From NCBI RefSeq assembly GCF_036242395.1, contig NZ_CP108458.1, positions 1,550,001 to 1,614,000 of the forward strand: DNA of 64,000 bases. Direction: 5' to 3'. Source of the stretch: Kitasatospora sp. NBC_01266 (GTDB taxonomy: Bacteria; Actinomycetota; Actinomycetes; Streptomycetales; Streptomycetaceae). Of this stretch, positions 45,920-53,222 are shown piece after piece. The number at the start of each line of letters is the position of its first letter. The stretch's first letter is position 1. A model generated the notes under the pieces. That model saw only the letters and a program-made list of their open reading frames with translations, did no database searches and was not told the origin of the DNA. The translations under genes were made by a program, and so were the position numbers.

Positions 45920-46009
45920 TGTCCAGGGCGCAGCATACGAACGATCCGACCCGCCGGTCCCGCGGATCGCCGCCGGACTACACCACCCTCACACGGCGTT
46001 CGACTCGCG

Positions 46010-46043
46010 CGCGAAGCCCCGGCCGGGCGGCCGGGGCTTCGCG
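46010..46043 (-). terminator. 15-bp hairpin after the cupin gene
   Basis: Arms 46010-46024 and 46029-46043 pair perfectly around GGGC, 17 nt past the leftward cupin stop codon. Confidence 0.88.
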
Positions 46044-46060
46044 GGTGGCAGCGTCAGGCG

Positions 46061-46627
46061 TCAGGCGACGGGGTCGGCCGCGCCGGCCACCTCGGCGCCG
46101 AGGAAGACGCAGGCCAGCAGGGCCGGGACGGTGCCGCGGTTGTGCCAGGCGTGCCGGGCGCCGCGCTGGACCACGCAACTGCCCTGGGTGAACACGGTCT
46201 CGCTGCCGTCATCGAGTTCCAGGACGAGCTCGCCCTCCAGGACGATGCCCAGGTCCACCGTGTCGGTGGCGTGCAGACCGGCCTCGTCGGGCTGGACGGC
46301 GCCGAGCAGACCGGGCAGCACCCGCTCCATCTCGCCCAGCAGCGCCGCGGGGTCCTCGGTGCCGCCCTCGGCGGCCGCCACCGGGCCCTGCTCCGGCGGG
46401 AAGCTCACCACCACGAAGCGGAAGCCGCCGTCGGCCTTCGGGAAGTACGGTGCGAACTCCGGTGCGCTGCCGCCGGTGCCGATCACCGGCGTGCCGTTGC
46501 CGCCCCAGATCCGGAAGAACTCCACTCCGGGCATCGCCCGGACGGTCACCGGCTCGACCGCGCCCTGCGCGTCGACGACCGAAGTACCGTCCGGTCCTTG
46601 GCCGGAGACGAACCGTCGTATCTCCAT
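46061..46627 (-). CDS. Cupin-domain protein
   Basis: A 188-aa protein with a C-terminal cupin barrel. LHATDTVDLGIVLEGELVLELDDG and GSCVVQRGARHAWHNRGT are cupin motifs 1 and 2, with one His in motif 1 and a GARHAWHN-type motif 2 as in small-molecule sensor or isomerase cupins. The N-terminal half (FFRIWGGNGTPVIGTGG) matches the same family of two-part cupins. It lies 59 bp downstream of an MFS exporter in the same direction. A role in converting or sensing the exported compound is inferred. Confidence 0.85.
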   Translation of the reverse strand: MEIRRFVSGQGPDGTSVVDAQGAVEPVTVRAMPGVEFFRIWGGNGTPVIGTGGSAPEFAPYFPKADGGFRFVVVSFPPEQGPVAAAEGGTEDPAALLGEMERVLPGLLGAVQPDEAGLHATDTVDLGIVLEGELVLELDDGSETVFTQGSCVVQRGARHAWHNRGTVPALLACVFLGAEVAGAADPVA

Positions 46628-46686
46628 CTGTTTCTCTCCTCAACGCAGTCGTGAACCGCGGACGTGGGCAGGACAGCCGGAACCGC

Positions 46687-48105
46687 TCAGGCCGGTTCCG
46701 CGTGATGGCGCCTCGGCAGCAGGAGCGCCACCGTCGCCGTGGCGAGCAGCAGGGCGACGGCGGCCACCAGCAGGGCCGTGTGCATGCCGGTCATGAAGCC
46801 ACTGGTCCCGGCGATCAGCGCACCGAACACCGCCACGCCGATCGCACCGCCGATCTGGCGGGCCGAGTTGAGGATGCCGGAGGCCAGGCCGGCCCGCTCG
46901 GCGTCCACCGCCTCCAGCATCGCCGAGGTCAGCGGCGGCACGGCCAGCCCACCGCCGATGCCCAGCGGCACCAGAAGCAGCAGGATCACCGGGGTCGCGG
47001 TGTGCCGGCCCACCGCCAGCAGCGCCAGCAGGTCGGCCGCCTGGATCAGCATCCCCAGGATCATCGGGAACCGGTGGCCGTACCGGTTGGTCAGCCGGCC
47101 GGCCAGCAGGTTGATCACCGTGGTGAACGCGGTCATCGGCACGAACATCAGGCCGGCTGCCAGCGGCGAAGCCCCGCGCTGCTGCTGGAAGAAGAGCGTG
47201 AGCACGAAGACGAAGCCGTAGAAGCCGAAGTTGAGCACGAAACCGGTGCTGGTGGTGACCGCCACCGAGCGGTTGCGGAACAGCGACAGCGGCACGGCCG
47301 GGTGCGGCCGGGTGCGCTCGACGGTGACGAACGCGATCGCGCAGACCACGAAGAGCGCCAGCGCCACCAGGGTGCCGGTCGAACCGTAGCCGTGCGCACC
47401 GCCGTTGATCACGCCGAAGACCAGCGCCGCCAGCGCGGCCACCGCGGTGACCTGGCCGCCGAGGTCCAGCGAGGCCGGCCGCGGCTGCGACTTGGGCGCC
47501 CGCAGCAGGCCGACCAGCGCCGCGATGCCGACCGGCAGGTTGATGAAGAAGATCCAGCGCCAGCCCAGGCCGCTGGTCAGCGCGCCACCCACGGCCGGGC
47601 CGGCCGCGATCGCGACACCGCCGCCGGCCGTCCACAGCGCGATGCCCTTGGCCCGGCCGGCGGCGTCCGGGTAGGCCTGGCGGACCAACGAGAGCGAGGC
47701 GGGCAGCATGACGGCCGCCGCCGCGCCCTGCACCGCGCGGGCCGCCACCAGGGTGCCCATGGTCGGGGCGAAGCCGCAGAGCGCGGACATCACGGTGAAG
47801 AGCGAGAGCCCCACGCCGAAGGCCCGGGTGGCCCCGATCCGGTCGGCCACCGAACCCGCGGAGAGCAGCAGGGCGGCGAACACCAGGGTGTAGGCGTCCA
47901 CCACCCACTGGAGTCCGGAGACCTGGCCGTTCCACTGGTGACCGATGTCCGGCAGCGCGACGTTGACCACCGTGGTGTCCAGGGTGGTGATGAAGAATCC
48001 CAGGCAGGCGACGGCGACCGTGATCCCGGCAGCCGCCGGGCGAGCGGCGACCAGGGGCGGCGCTGTCTCGGTCTGCTGCCTGCCTGACGTGGTACTGCGG
48101 TCCAT
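46687..48105 (-). CDS. MFS exporter, DHA2 (EmrB/QacA) type
   Basis: About 472 aa from ATG 48105 (AGAGGA 6 nt upstream); ATG 48138 lacks a ribosome-binding site. It has about 14 membrane helices. The N-terminal FITTLDTTVVNVALPDI (motif D1), the motif A-like GSVADRIGATRAF and the motif C region GGGVAIAAGPAVGG are typical of 14-TM drug/H+ antiporters. It is likely the export pump for the product of the surrounding cluster or a self-resistance pump. Confidence 0.92.
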   Translation of the reverse strand: MDRSTTSGRQQTETAPPLVAARPAAAGITVAVACLGFFITTLDTTVVNVALPDIGHQWNGQVSGLQWVVDAYTLVFAALLLSAGSVADRIGATRAFGVGLSLFTVMSALCGFAPTMGTLVAARAVQGAAAAVMLPASLSLVRQAYPDAAGRAKGIALWTAGGGVAIAAGPAVGGALTSGLGWRWIFFINLPVGIAALVGLLRAPKSQPRPASLDLGGQVTAVAALAALVFGVINGGAHGYGSTGTLVALALFVVCAIAFVTVERTRPHPAVPLSLFRNRSVAVTTSTGFVLNFGFYGFVFVLTLFFQQQRGASPLAAGLMFVPMTAFTTVINLLAGRLTNRYGHRFPMILGMLIQAADLLALLAVGRHTATPVILLLLVPLGIGGGLAVPPLTSAMLEAVDAERAGLASGILNSARQIGGAIGVAVFGALIAGTSGFMTGMHTALLVAAVALLLATATVALLLPRRHHAEPA

Positions 48106-48168
48106 GATGTCCTCTCGGCTGCCGGGATCGGCGGTCATGGTCGTGGTGAGTGCGGGGTGCCCGCCGGC

Positions 48169-48184
48169 GGCCTGAGGTCAGGCC
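48169..48184. terminator. Short hairpin between LLM and MFS genes
   Basis: GGCCTGA-GG-TCAGGCC, a perfect 7-bp stem; too short for strong termination but could separate expression of the two genes. Confidence 0.35.
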
Positions 48185-48233
48185 GACCACGGACCGGCCT
48201 GAGCCGGGCCGCGGGCGGTGGGGCGAAGCGGTG

Positions 48234-49211
48234 TCAGTCCGCCCGGTCGGCCGCCGGGCCGGGAGCGAAGAACTCCAGGGCCTCCTCGACCTCGGCGACG
48301 GCGGTCTTGGCGTCGACGTCCGCGCCGACGATGCGCGGGTCGAAGTTGAAGTCGAGGAACACCTCGGTGGCGCCGGCGTCCCGGGCCTGCCGCAGGTCGG
48401 CGGCTATCTGTTCGGCGGAGCCGGTGAACAGGGCCCGCGACGAGTCGCCGGCCGCGCCGAGGAAGACGGTGGCCCGCACCACGATCCGGATCTCCTGCGG
48501 ATCGCGGCCGGCCCGCCGGGCGGCGTCGCGCACCCCGGTGGCGGCGGTGGCGATCTCCTCGGCGCTGATGAAGCCGGGGCTGACCCAGCCCTGGGCGAGC
48601 CGGCCGGCCCGCTCGAAGGCGTGCTCGTTCGAGCCGCCGAGCAGCAGCGGGAAGGTGTCCTGCACCGGGCGGGGCCGGACCCGGGTGCGCGGCAGTTCGG
48701 TGAACTCGCCCTGGAACTCGGCCTGGTCGTTCTCCCACATGGCCTGGAGCACCTTGACGTACTCCAGGGTGCGGGCCACCCGCCGCTCCATCGGGATGCC
48801 GATCGCCCGGTACTCCTCCGCGGACCAGCCCTGGGCAATGCCCGCGTCGATCCGGCCGCCGGACACCCGGTCCAGCTGGATCAACTGCTTGCCGAGGACG
48901 GCGGGCGCCAGGAAGGGCGCGTTGATCACCGAGAAGCCGAGCCGGATCCGCTCGGTCACCCCCGCCAGGAAGGCCATCGTGACGATCGGCTCGGCGGCGC
49001 CGTGCGCGAACGCGGGCTCGAAGTCCGAGGTCCACTCGGCGTCGCCGCTGTTCAGCGGGAAGAGCAGGCGGCTGAAGGTCCACAGCGAGTGGTAGCCCAA
49101 CTGCTCGGCGCGGCGGGCGATCCGCGCCTGGTTCTCGGCGGTCGCCCAGGCGCCCGAGGTGGGGACGCCGAAGCCGAGCTGGAGCCCGTCGGGAGCGGTC
49201 ACCGCGGTCAT
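48234..49211 (-). CDS. LLM-family oxidoreductase (F420- or flavin-dependent)
   Basis: About 325 aa from ATG 49211, overlapping the stop of the SnoaL gene (ATGA at 49208-49211); the longer frame upstream is a shadow of that gene. LQLGFGVPTSGAWATAENQARIARRAEQLGYHSLWTF and LDRVSGGRIDAGIAQGWSAEEYRAIG are signatures of the F420-dependent branch of the luciferase-like family. Cofactor F420 versus FMN cannot be decided by eye. It probably reduces or oxidises an intermediate made with the SnoaL-like enzymes. Confidence 0.9.
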   Translation of the reverse strand: MTAVTAPDGLQLGFGVPTSGAWATAENQARIARRAEQLGYHSLWTFSRLLFPLNSGDAEWTSDFEPAFAHGAAEPIVTMAFLAGVTERIRLGFSVINAPFLAPAVLGKQLIQLDRVSGGRIDAGIAQGWSAEEYRAIGIPMERRVARTLEYVKVLQAMWENDQAEFQGEFTELPRTRVRPRPVQDTFPLLLGGSNEHAFERAGRLAQGWVSPGFISAEEIATAATGVRDAARRAGRDPQEIRIVVRATVFLGAAGDSSRALFTGSAEQIAADLRQARDAGATEVFLDFNFDPRIVGADVDAKTAVAEVEEALEFFAPGPAADRAD

Positions 49212-50089
49212 CCTTCGTCCGAGGTGCGGAACATGGCGTGCCGGGCTTCCTCGGGGATCTGGGCCGCGAAGCGGTAGGTGTCGTAGAGCTCGCGGTAGAC
49301 CTTGATCTTGCCGTCCACCACCCGGAACAGCCCGTGGTAGTGGTTGGTGTAGTCCTGCCCGTCGGGCTGGATCATCTTGCCGGTGTACTCGATCATCGCC
49401 CACTGCGGGTCGGCGAACGGCTGCGAGTCCACCACCGGCAGGTCGATGGACCGGACCGAGGTGACCACCCCGGTGTAGAGCCGGCGCAGCGCCGCGGCGC
49501 CCTCCAGCAGGGTCGGGCTACCGGGCGGGGCGAACGGCATCTCCATCCGGACGTCCTCGGCCAGGCAGTCGAAGGCGCCCTCCAGGTCCTTGGCACTGAT
49601 CCGCTCCAGGAAGCGGCGGCCGACGGCCTGCGCGTCCTGACCGGGGCGGCCGGCCGGCGCGAGCACGGCCGGGTCGCCGCTGGTCCACACGATGGTGGGC
49701 AGCACTGCCGCGATCCGCCAGCCGTCGGCGCCGCGCGCCAGGTCGAAGCGGAAGTGGCCGGCGTTCTCCAGCTGCCCTTCGCGCACCGGCGAGACGGCGA
49801 TGTGCCGGACCCGGAACTGGGCGGTGCAGGTGGCCCGGTCGCCGTCGAGCTCGACCAGATGGTCGGTGATCTGGTGCTGAGTGGACTGCAGCGAGGCCGT
49901 CTGGGCGGTCCAGGACGCGATCAGGTCGCGGGCCGGGACCTGCCGACGCTCGCCGTCGGCGGAGGTTCTTGTCGTCACCTGCTCGGTGAATATGCCGGCG
50001 AGCCGGTCCCAGTCCCGCTGGTCGTAATACCAGCCGAACTTTGTGCACAGCTCGATGATGTCGAGCCTGGCGTGCAGATCCTCGGTCAT
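49208..50089 (-). CDS. Tandem SnoaL-like (NTF2-fold) protein
   Basis: A 293-aa protein made of two SnoaL-like domains. The first (about 1-140) contains IIELCTKFGWYYDQRDWDRLAGIFTEQV, the second (about 155-285) ERISAKDLEGAFDCLAEDVRMEMPF. SnoaL proteins act as cyclases, isomerases or hydroxylase partners in polyketide and related pathways. Domain 1 is clearly related to the single-domain protein on the other side of the divergent promoter (TEQVT, TQHLI/TQHQI, HLVELDGD/HVVALDGD and CTAQF shared). An AGGGGG ribosome-binding site precedes the ATG. Confidence 0.88.
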   Translation of the reverse strand: MTEDLHARLDIIELCTKFGWYYDQRDWDRLAGIFTEQVTTRTSADGERRQVPARDLIASWTAQTASLQSTQHQITDHLVELDGDRATCTAQFRVRHIAVSPVREGQLENAGHFRFDLARGADGWRIAAVLPTIVWTSGDPAVLAPAGRPGQDAQAVGRRFLERISAKDLEGAFDCLAEDVRMEMPFAPPGSPTLLEGAAALRRLYTGVVTSVRSIDLPVVDSQPFADPQWAMIEYTGKMIQPDGQDYTNHYHGLFRVVDGKIKVYRELYDTYRFAAQIPEEARHAMFRTSDEG

Positions 50090-50158
50090 CTCTGCCCCCT
50101 TTAGTCGATCTCCAGTGCGAACCCGGTGGAGCCACGGGCCAGGGAACCCGCAGACGCC

Positions 50159-50188
50159 AGGTAAACAGTCACCTCGACTTCAAGTCAA
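50159..50188 (-). promoter_or_regulatory. Candidate promoter for the SnoaL/LLM/MFS operon
   Basis: On the minus strand TTGACT (50188-50183) is followed after 17-18 nt by TTTACC/TTACCT (50165-50159). The -35 overlaps an inverted repeat GACTT-C-AAGTC (50176-50186), a possible operator. Confidence 0.4.
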
Positions 50189-50274
50189 GTAACGAGTCAC
50201 AGACACCCCCGCCCGATCGCCCCGAGCGCCCCAGCAACCCCAAAACATCCCAGATCAACGCTATGTCCGCGAAC

Positions 50275-50305
50275 TTGACACATCGTCAGATCCGGTGCTT
50301 ATGCT
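50275..50305 (+). promoter_or_regulatory. Candidate promoter for the hydrolase/SnoaL pair
   Basis: TTGACA (50275-50280) and TATGCT (50300-50305) are separated by 19 nt, slightly long, 80 nt before the hydrolase ATG. The full divergent gap (50090-50385) contains no gene. Confidence 0.45.
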
Positions 50306-50385
50306 GAGCTCGGATCCAGGACCGTCCAGACTCGGGGTACACCCGGCCCCGCTCCGCCGTCGAGATCATCCTTGAGGAGACGTTC

Positions 50386-51285
50386 ATGCCGAACAGTGCA
50401 ATTCCTGAAAAGATCAGCTTCACGAGCCACGGTGCCGAGCTGGTCGGAGACCTCTTCGTCCCGGCCGGCGGCGGCACTCCCGGCCCGGCCGTGGTGGTCA
50501 CTGGTTCGTGGACCACCGTAAAGGAGCAGATGGCCGGCCGATACGCCCGCGGGCTCGCCGAAAACGGAATCACCGCATTTGCTTTCGATTTCCGCGGCTA
50601 CGGGGAATCCGGCGGGGCGCCCCGCGATTTCGAGTCCCCCGAGCAGAAGAGCGAGGACATCCGGGCGGCCGTCGGGTACCTGCGCTCGCGGGCCGACGTG
50701 GACGGCGACCGGATCGGCGCGCTCGGCGTCTGCGCCGGGGCCGGCTACACGGCGGTGGCCGCCACCCTCGACAGCGACATCCGCTCGCTCGCCCTGGTGG
50801 CGCCCTGGCTGCACAACAGCGAGCTGGTGGCCGGCCTCTACGGCGGCCAGCAGCGGATCGGCGAACTCGTCGCGCTGGGCGAGGCGGCCGCCGAGCGGTA
50901 CCAGGAGACCGGCACGGTCGAGTACGTCCCCGCGGTGAGCACCGAGGACCCGAACGCGGCGATGTACGGGCCGTTCGACTACTACCTCGACCCCGCGCGC
51001 GGCGCGATCCCGCAGTGGGGCAACCGGTTCGCGGTGATGGCCTGGCCCGGCTGGCTCACCTTCGACCCGATCGCCGCGGCGCCCGGCGTCTCGGTGCCCA
51101 CCCTGCTGGTGCACAGCCACGCCGCGGCCATCCCCGAGGGGGCCGAGCGGTTCCACGCCGCGCTGCCCGCCGACAAGGAGCTGCGCTGGCTGCCGGCCGA
51201 CAGCCAGTTCGACTTCTACGACCGGGAGGACACCGTCACCGCCGCACTCGACGCCGTGGCCGAGCACTTCGGGAAGACCCTGTGA
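50386..51285 (+). CDS. Alpha/beta hydrolase with Cys nucleophile
   Basis: A 299-aa protein. The strand before the elbow reads IGALGVCAGAGYTA, giving GxCxG with Cys as in dienelactone hydrolases rather than Ser. FDFRGYGESGGAPRDFE resembles the oxyanion/lid region. The C-terminal LPADSQFDFYD has Gln where the catalytic His is usually read, so the base is uncertain. Stop and start overlap with the following SnoaL gene (GTGA), so they form an operon that diverges from the SnoaL/LLM operon. Confidence 0.87.
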   Translation: MPNSAIPEKISFTSHGAELVGDLFVPAGGGTPGPAVVVTGSWTTVKEQMAGRYARGLAENGITAFAFDFRGYGESGGAPRDFESPEQKSEDIRAAVGYLRSRADVDGDRIGALGVCAGAGYTAVAATLDSDIRSLALVAPWLHNSELVAGLYGGQQRIGELVALGEAAAERYQETGTVEYVPAVSTEDPNAAMYGPFDYYLDPARGAIPQWGNRFAVMAWPGWLTFDPIAAAPGVSVPTLLVHSHAAAIPEGAERFHAALPADKELRWLPADSQFDFYDREDTVTAALDAVAEHFGKTL

Positions 51286-51731
51286 ACGCCTGCCAGGACC
51301 CGCGCATCGACGTCGTCGAGGCCACGGTCCGGATGTGCGACCACACGGACCGGCGCGAGTGGAAGGAACTCGCCGGGGTGTTCACCGAGCAGGTGACGGT
51401 GGACTACACCAGTCTGGTCGGCGGCGAACCGGCCACCGTGCCCCGGGACGGACTGATCGAGTCCTGGCGCCAACTGCTGGAGACCCTGGACGCCACCCAG
51501 CACCTGATCTCCAACCACGTGGTCGCCCTCGACGGCGACCAGGCGCACTGCACGGCACAGTTCCAGGCCGTGCACGTCCACCAACTGGCCCCTGGTGGCA
51601 GCACGTTCACCCTCGGCGGCCGGTACCGCTTCGCCCTGGCCCGGGAGCGGGAGGAGTGGCGGATCACCTCGGTCGTGATGACCGCGGTCTGGTCCGACGG
51701 CAACCGCGCGCTGCTCGGCGGCGGCGTGTAG
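51282..51731 (+). CDS. Single-domain SnoaL-like protein
   Basis: A 149-aa NTF2-fold protein from GTG 51282, overlapping the hydrolase stop. RIDVVEATVRMCDHTDRREWKELAGVFTEQVTVDY and TQHLISNHVVALDGDQAHCTAQFQAVH give the fold and align with domain 1 of the double SnoaL protein across the promoter region. It is likely a cyclase/isomerase-type or dehydratase-like subunit in the same pathway. A 40-bp palindrome terminates it. Confidence 0.88.
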   Translation: MNACQDPRIDVVEATVRMCDHTDRREWKELAGVFTEQVTVDYTSLVGGEPATVPRDGLIESWRQLLETLDATQHLISNHVVALDGDQAHCTAQFQAVHVHQLAPGGSTFTLGGRYRFALAREREEWRITSVVMTAVWSDGNRALLGGGV

Positions 51732-51752
51732 CGCGACACCCCCACAGGGACC

Positions 51753-51792
51753 AGGCGCGCCGCTCCCGTCCGCGGACGGGAGCGGCGCGCCT
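51753..51792. terminator. 40-bp perfect palindrome, bidirectional terminator
   Basis: 20-bp arms 51753-51772 and 51773-51792 with no spacer, between convergent genes ending at 51731 and 51849. Confidence 0.9.
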
Positions 51793-51848
51793 CGGCGTCG
51801 ACCACCGGACGGCCGCCAGGACGGTCGCCGGTACGGGCAGGACACCAG

Positions 51849-52418
51849 CTAGTACAGGTAGGGCACCAGCCGCTTGGAGTGGCGGCGGTACTCGACGTAG
51901 GCGGGGCCGAGGGTGGCCACCAGCAGCCGCTCCTCGGCGTTGATCCGCCAGGTGTAGGCGGCCGTCAGCAGCGCGGCCACGATCAGCGCCGCCGGCCAGC
52001 TGCCCAGGCCGAGCGAGGCGCCCGCCCAGACCAGCAGACTGCCGCAGTAGCCGGGGTGCCGGATCAGCCGGTAGGGGCCCTCCTGGACCACGCGCTGCTC
52101 CGCCACGGTGCGCAGGGTGCGGGTGTAGAAGCGGCCCAGGGTGCGCATCCCCCAGGCTCGCAGGGCGAGGCCGGCGACCAGCGTGGCGATGCCCAGCCAG
52201 CGGACCGCTGACGGCAGTTGGCCGAACGAGGCGAAGCCGAAGGCCACGTTCACCAGCACCGCCGCGAGGTAGCAGGCCATCAGCAGCCGGGTGGAGCCCT
52301 GGTCGCGGGTGTCGGCCCGCCAGCTGCCGGCCGCCGCGTCGTCGCGACGGCGCAGCAGCAGCTCGTAGCCGACCCAGCAGAGGACTCCGAGGTTCGAGAG
52401 AAGGTTCGGCAGGGCCAC
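51849..52418 (-). CDS. Isoprenylcysteine/phospholipid-type methyltransferase-family membrane protein
   Basis: About 189 aa from GTG 52418, with GGAAGGGA about 8 nt upstream; the long frame beyond it is low-complexity. It has four or five membrane segments. RTVAEQRVVQEGPYRLIRHPGYCGSLLVWAGA and AEERLLVATLGPAYVEYRRHSKRLVPYLY are the ICMT/PEMT signatures that bind S-adenosylmethionine at the membrane surface. It would methylate a lipid, an isoprenoid or a peptide carboxylate. No prenylated partner is obvious nearby. Confidence 0.87.
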   Translation of the reverse strand: MALPNLLSNLGVLCWVGYELLLRRRDDAAAGSWRADTRDQGSTRLLMACYLAAVLVNVAFGFASFGQLPSAVRWLGIATLVAGLALRAWGMRTLGRFYTRTLRTVAEQRVVQEGPYRLIRHPGYCGSLLVWAGASLGLGSWPAALIVAALLTAAYTWRINAEERLLVATLGPAYVEYRRHSKRLVPYLY

Positions 52419-52481
52419 GGGAACGTCCCTTCCAGCGGTGATGTCCGACCAGCATCTCCGAGGCCGGCTCCCGGGGGCGAG

Positions 52482-52516
52482 CACCCGGGGGTGGAGTCCG
52501 GCTCCACCCCCGGGTG
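52482..52516. repeat. 15-bp GC hairpin between divergent genes
   Basis: CACCCGGGGGTGGAG (52482-52496) and its exact complement (52502-52516) flank TCCGG; CCCGGGGG recurs at 52470-52477. It lies 99 nt upstream of the bL37-like start codon and may be a transcript structure or a regulatory element. Confidence 0.6.
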
Positions 52517-52614
52517 GAGCCGGATCAGGTACCGGATCGAGTAGCAGCCGGGTCGCCGGTGTGCAACCTTGGAGTGAAGGGGGCGGACGGATCGATCCGG
52601 CGAGAGGAGTGGCC

Positions 52615-52692
52615 ATGTCATCGAAGCGGCGCCGCAAGAAGAAGGGCCGTTGCAAGCACAAGGCCAACCACGGCCGTCGGCCCCAGTGCTGA
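52615..52692 (+). CDS. Ribosomal protein bL37-like mini-protein
   Basis: A 25-codon gene from ATG 52615 with GAGAGGAG 6 nt upstream. It encodes MSSKRRRKKKGR, then CKH, then KANHGRRPQC. The overall length, the poly-basic start and the KANHG(K/R)RP end match the 24-25-residue actinobacterial large-subunit protein bL37. Residues 13 and 25 are Cys, where I recall Arg/Lys and a small residue in ordinary copies, so this may be a specialised or second copy. It stands alone between biosynthetic genes, unlike core ribosomal operons. Confidence 0.75.
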   Translation: MSSKRRRKKKGRCKHKANHGRRPQC

Positions 52693-52695
52693 GTG

Positions 52696-52731
52696 CCGGG
52701 CCCGACCCGACACCCGGGCCCGACCCGACAC
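52696..52731. repeat. 18-bp exact tandem duplication
   Basis: CCGGGCCCGACCCGACAC occurs twice head-to-tail immediately after the bL37-like stop codon. Confidence 0.9.
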
Positions 52732-52800
52732 TCCGACCTCGCGCGCCTCACCGACCTGCTGAACGCTCGCAGGTCAGGCGCGGTCCGACCGACGCGGCAG

Positions 52801-52831
52801 CGGCGGGTCCACCAACGCGGTGGGCCCGCCG
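52801..52831 (+). terminator. Hairpin downstream of the bL37-like gene
   Basis: Arms 52801-52813 and 52819-52831 pair over 13 bp with one G-U wobble and a 5-nt loop. Confidence 0.6.
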
Positions 52832-53222
52832 CCGCCGTGTCCGGGGCACCTGTGCGCGTGCCACCGCCGACCTGCCAGAGTGCGTCTGAAACTCTCGGCA
52901 CCAACAACACGGTTGACGCCCCATCAGCGGCTCCGCCGGGCCGGCCGCCGCCACCCGGCCGAGCCGCGTCCCACCCTCCTCGAACGCCTGTCGCACCGGC
53001 ACTGGCCTCGACAATGGCACCGCTGTCCACGGTCATCTCAGCTCATGCCGCCGGCCCCGGCGCGCTGCCGCACCGTCCCGCCCCGGCTCCTCGGCAGGCG
53101 CCCGAACCCGCGTCCGCGGCGCCGCGTGGCGTCGCTTCCGGTCAGTACGATCGCGTCGTTCCGGAGCGAGGCCTGATCAGCCGGTAGCGGAGTAGGTCCA
53201 GGGAGCGAAGGAGTACAGGCCG
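52832..53222. other. Intergenic leader of the NRPS-like operon
   Basis: About 390 bp without a credible gene; open frames here are low-complexity. It must contain the NRPS promoter. Only a weak TACGAT -10-like hexamer near 53146 was noticed, without a matching -35. Confidence 0.45.
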
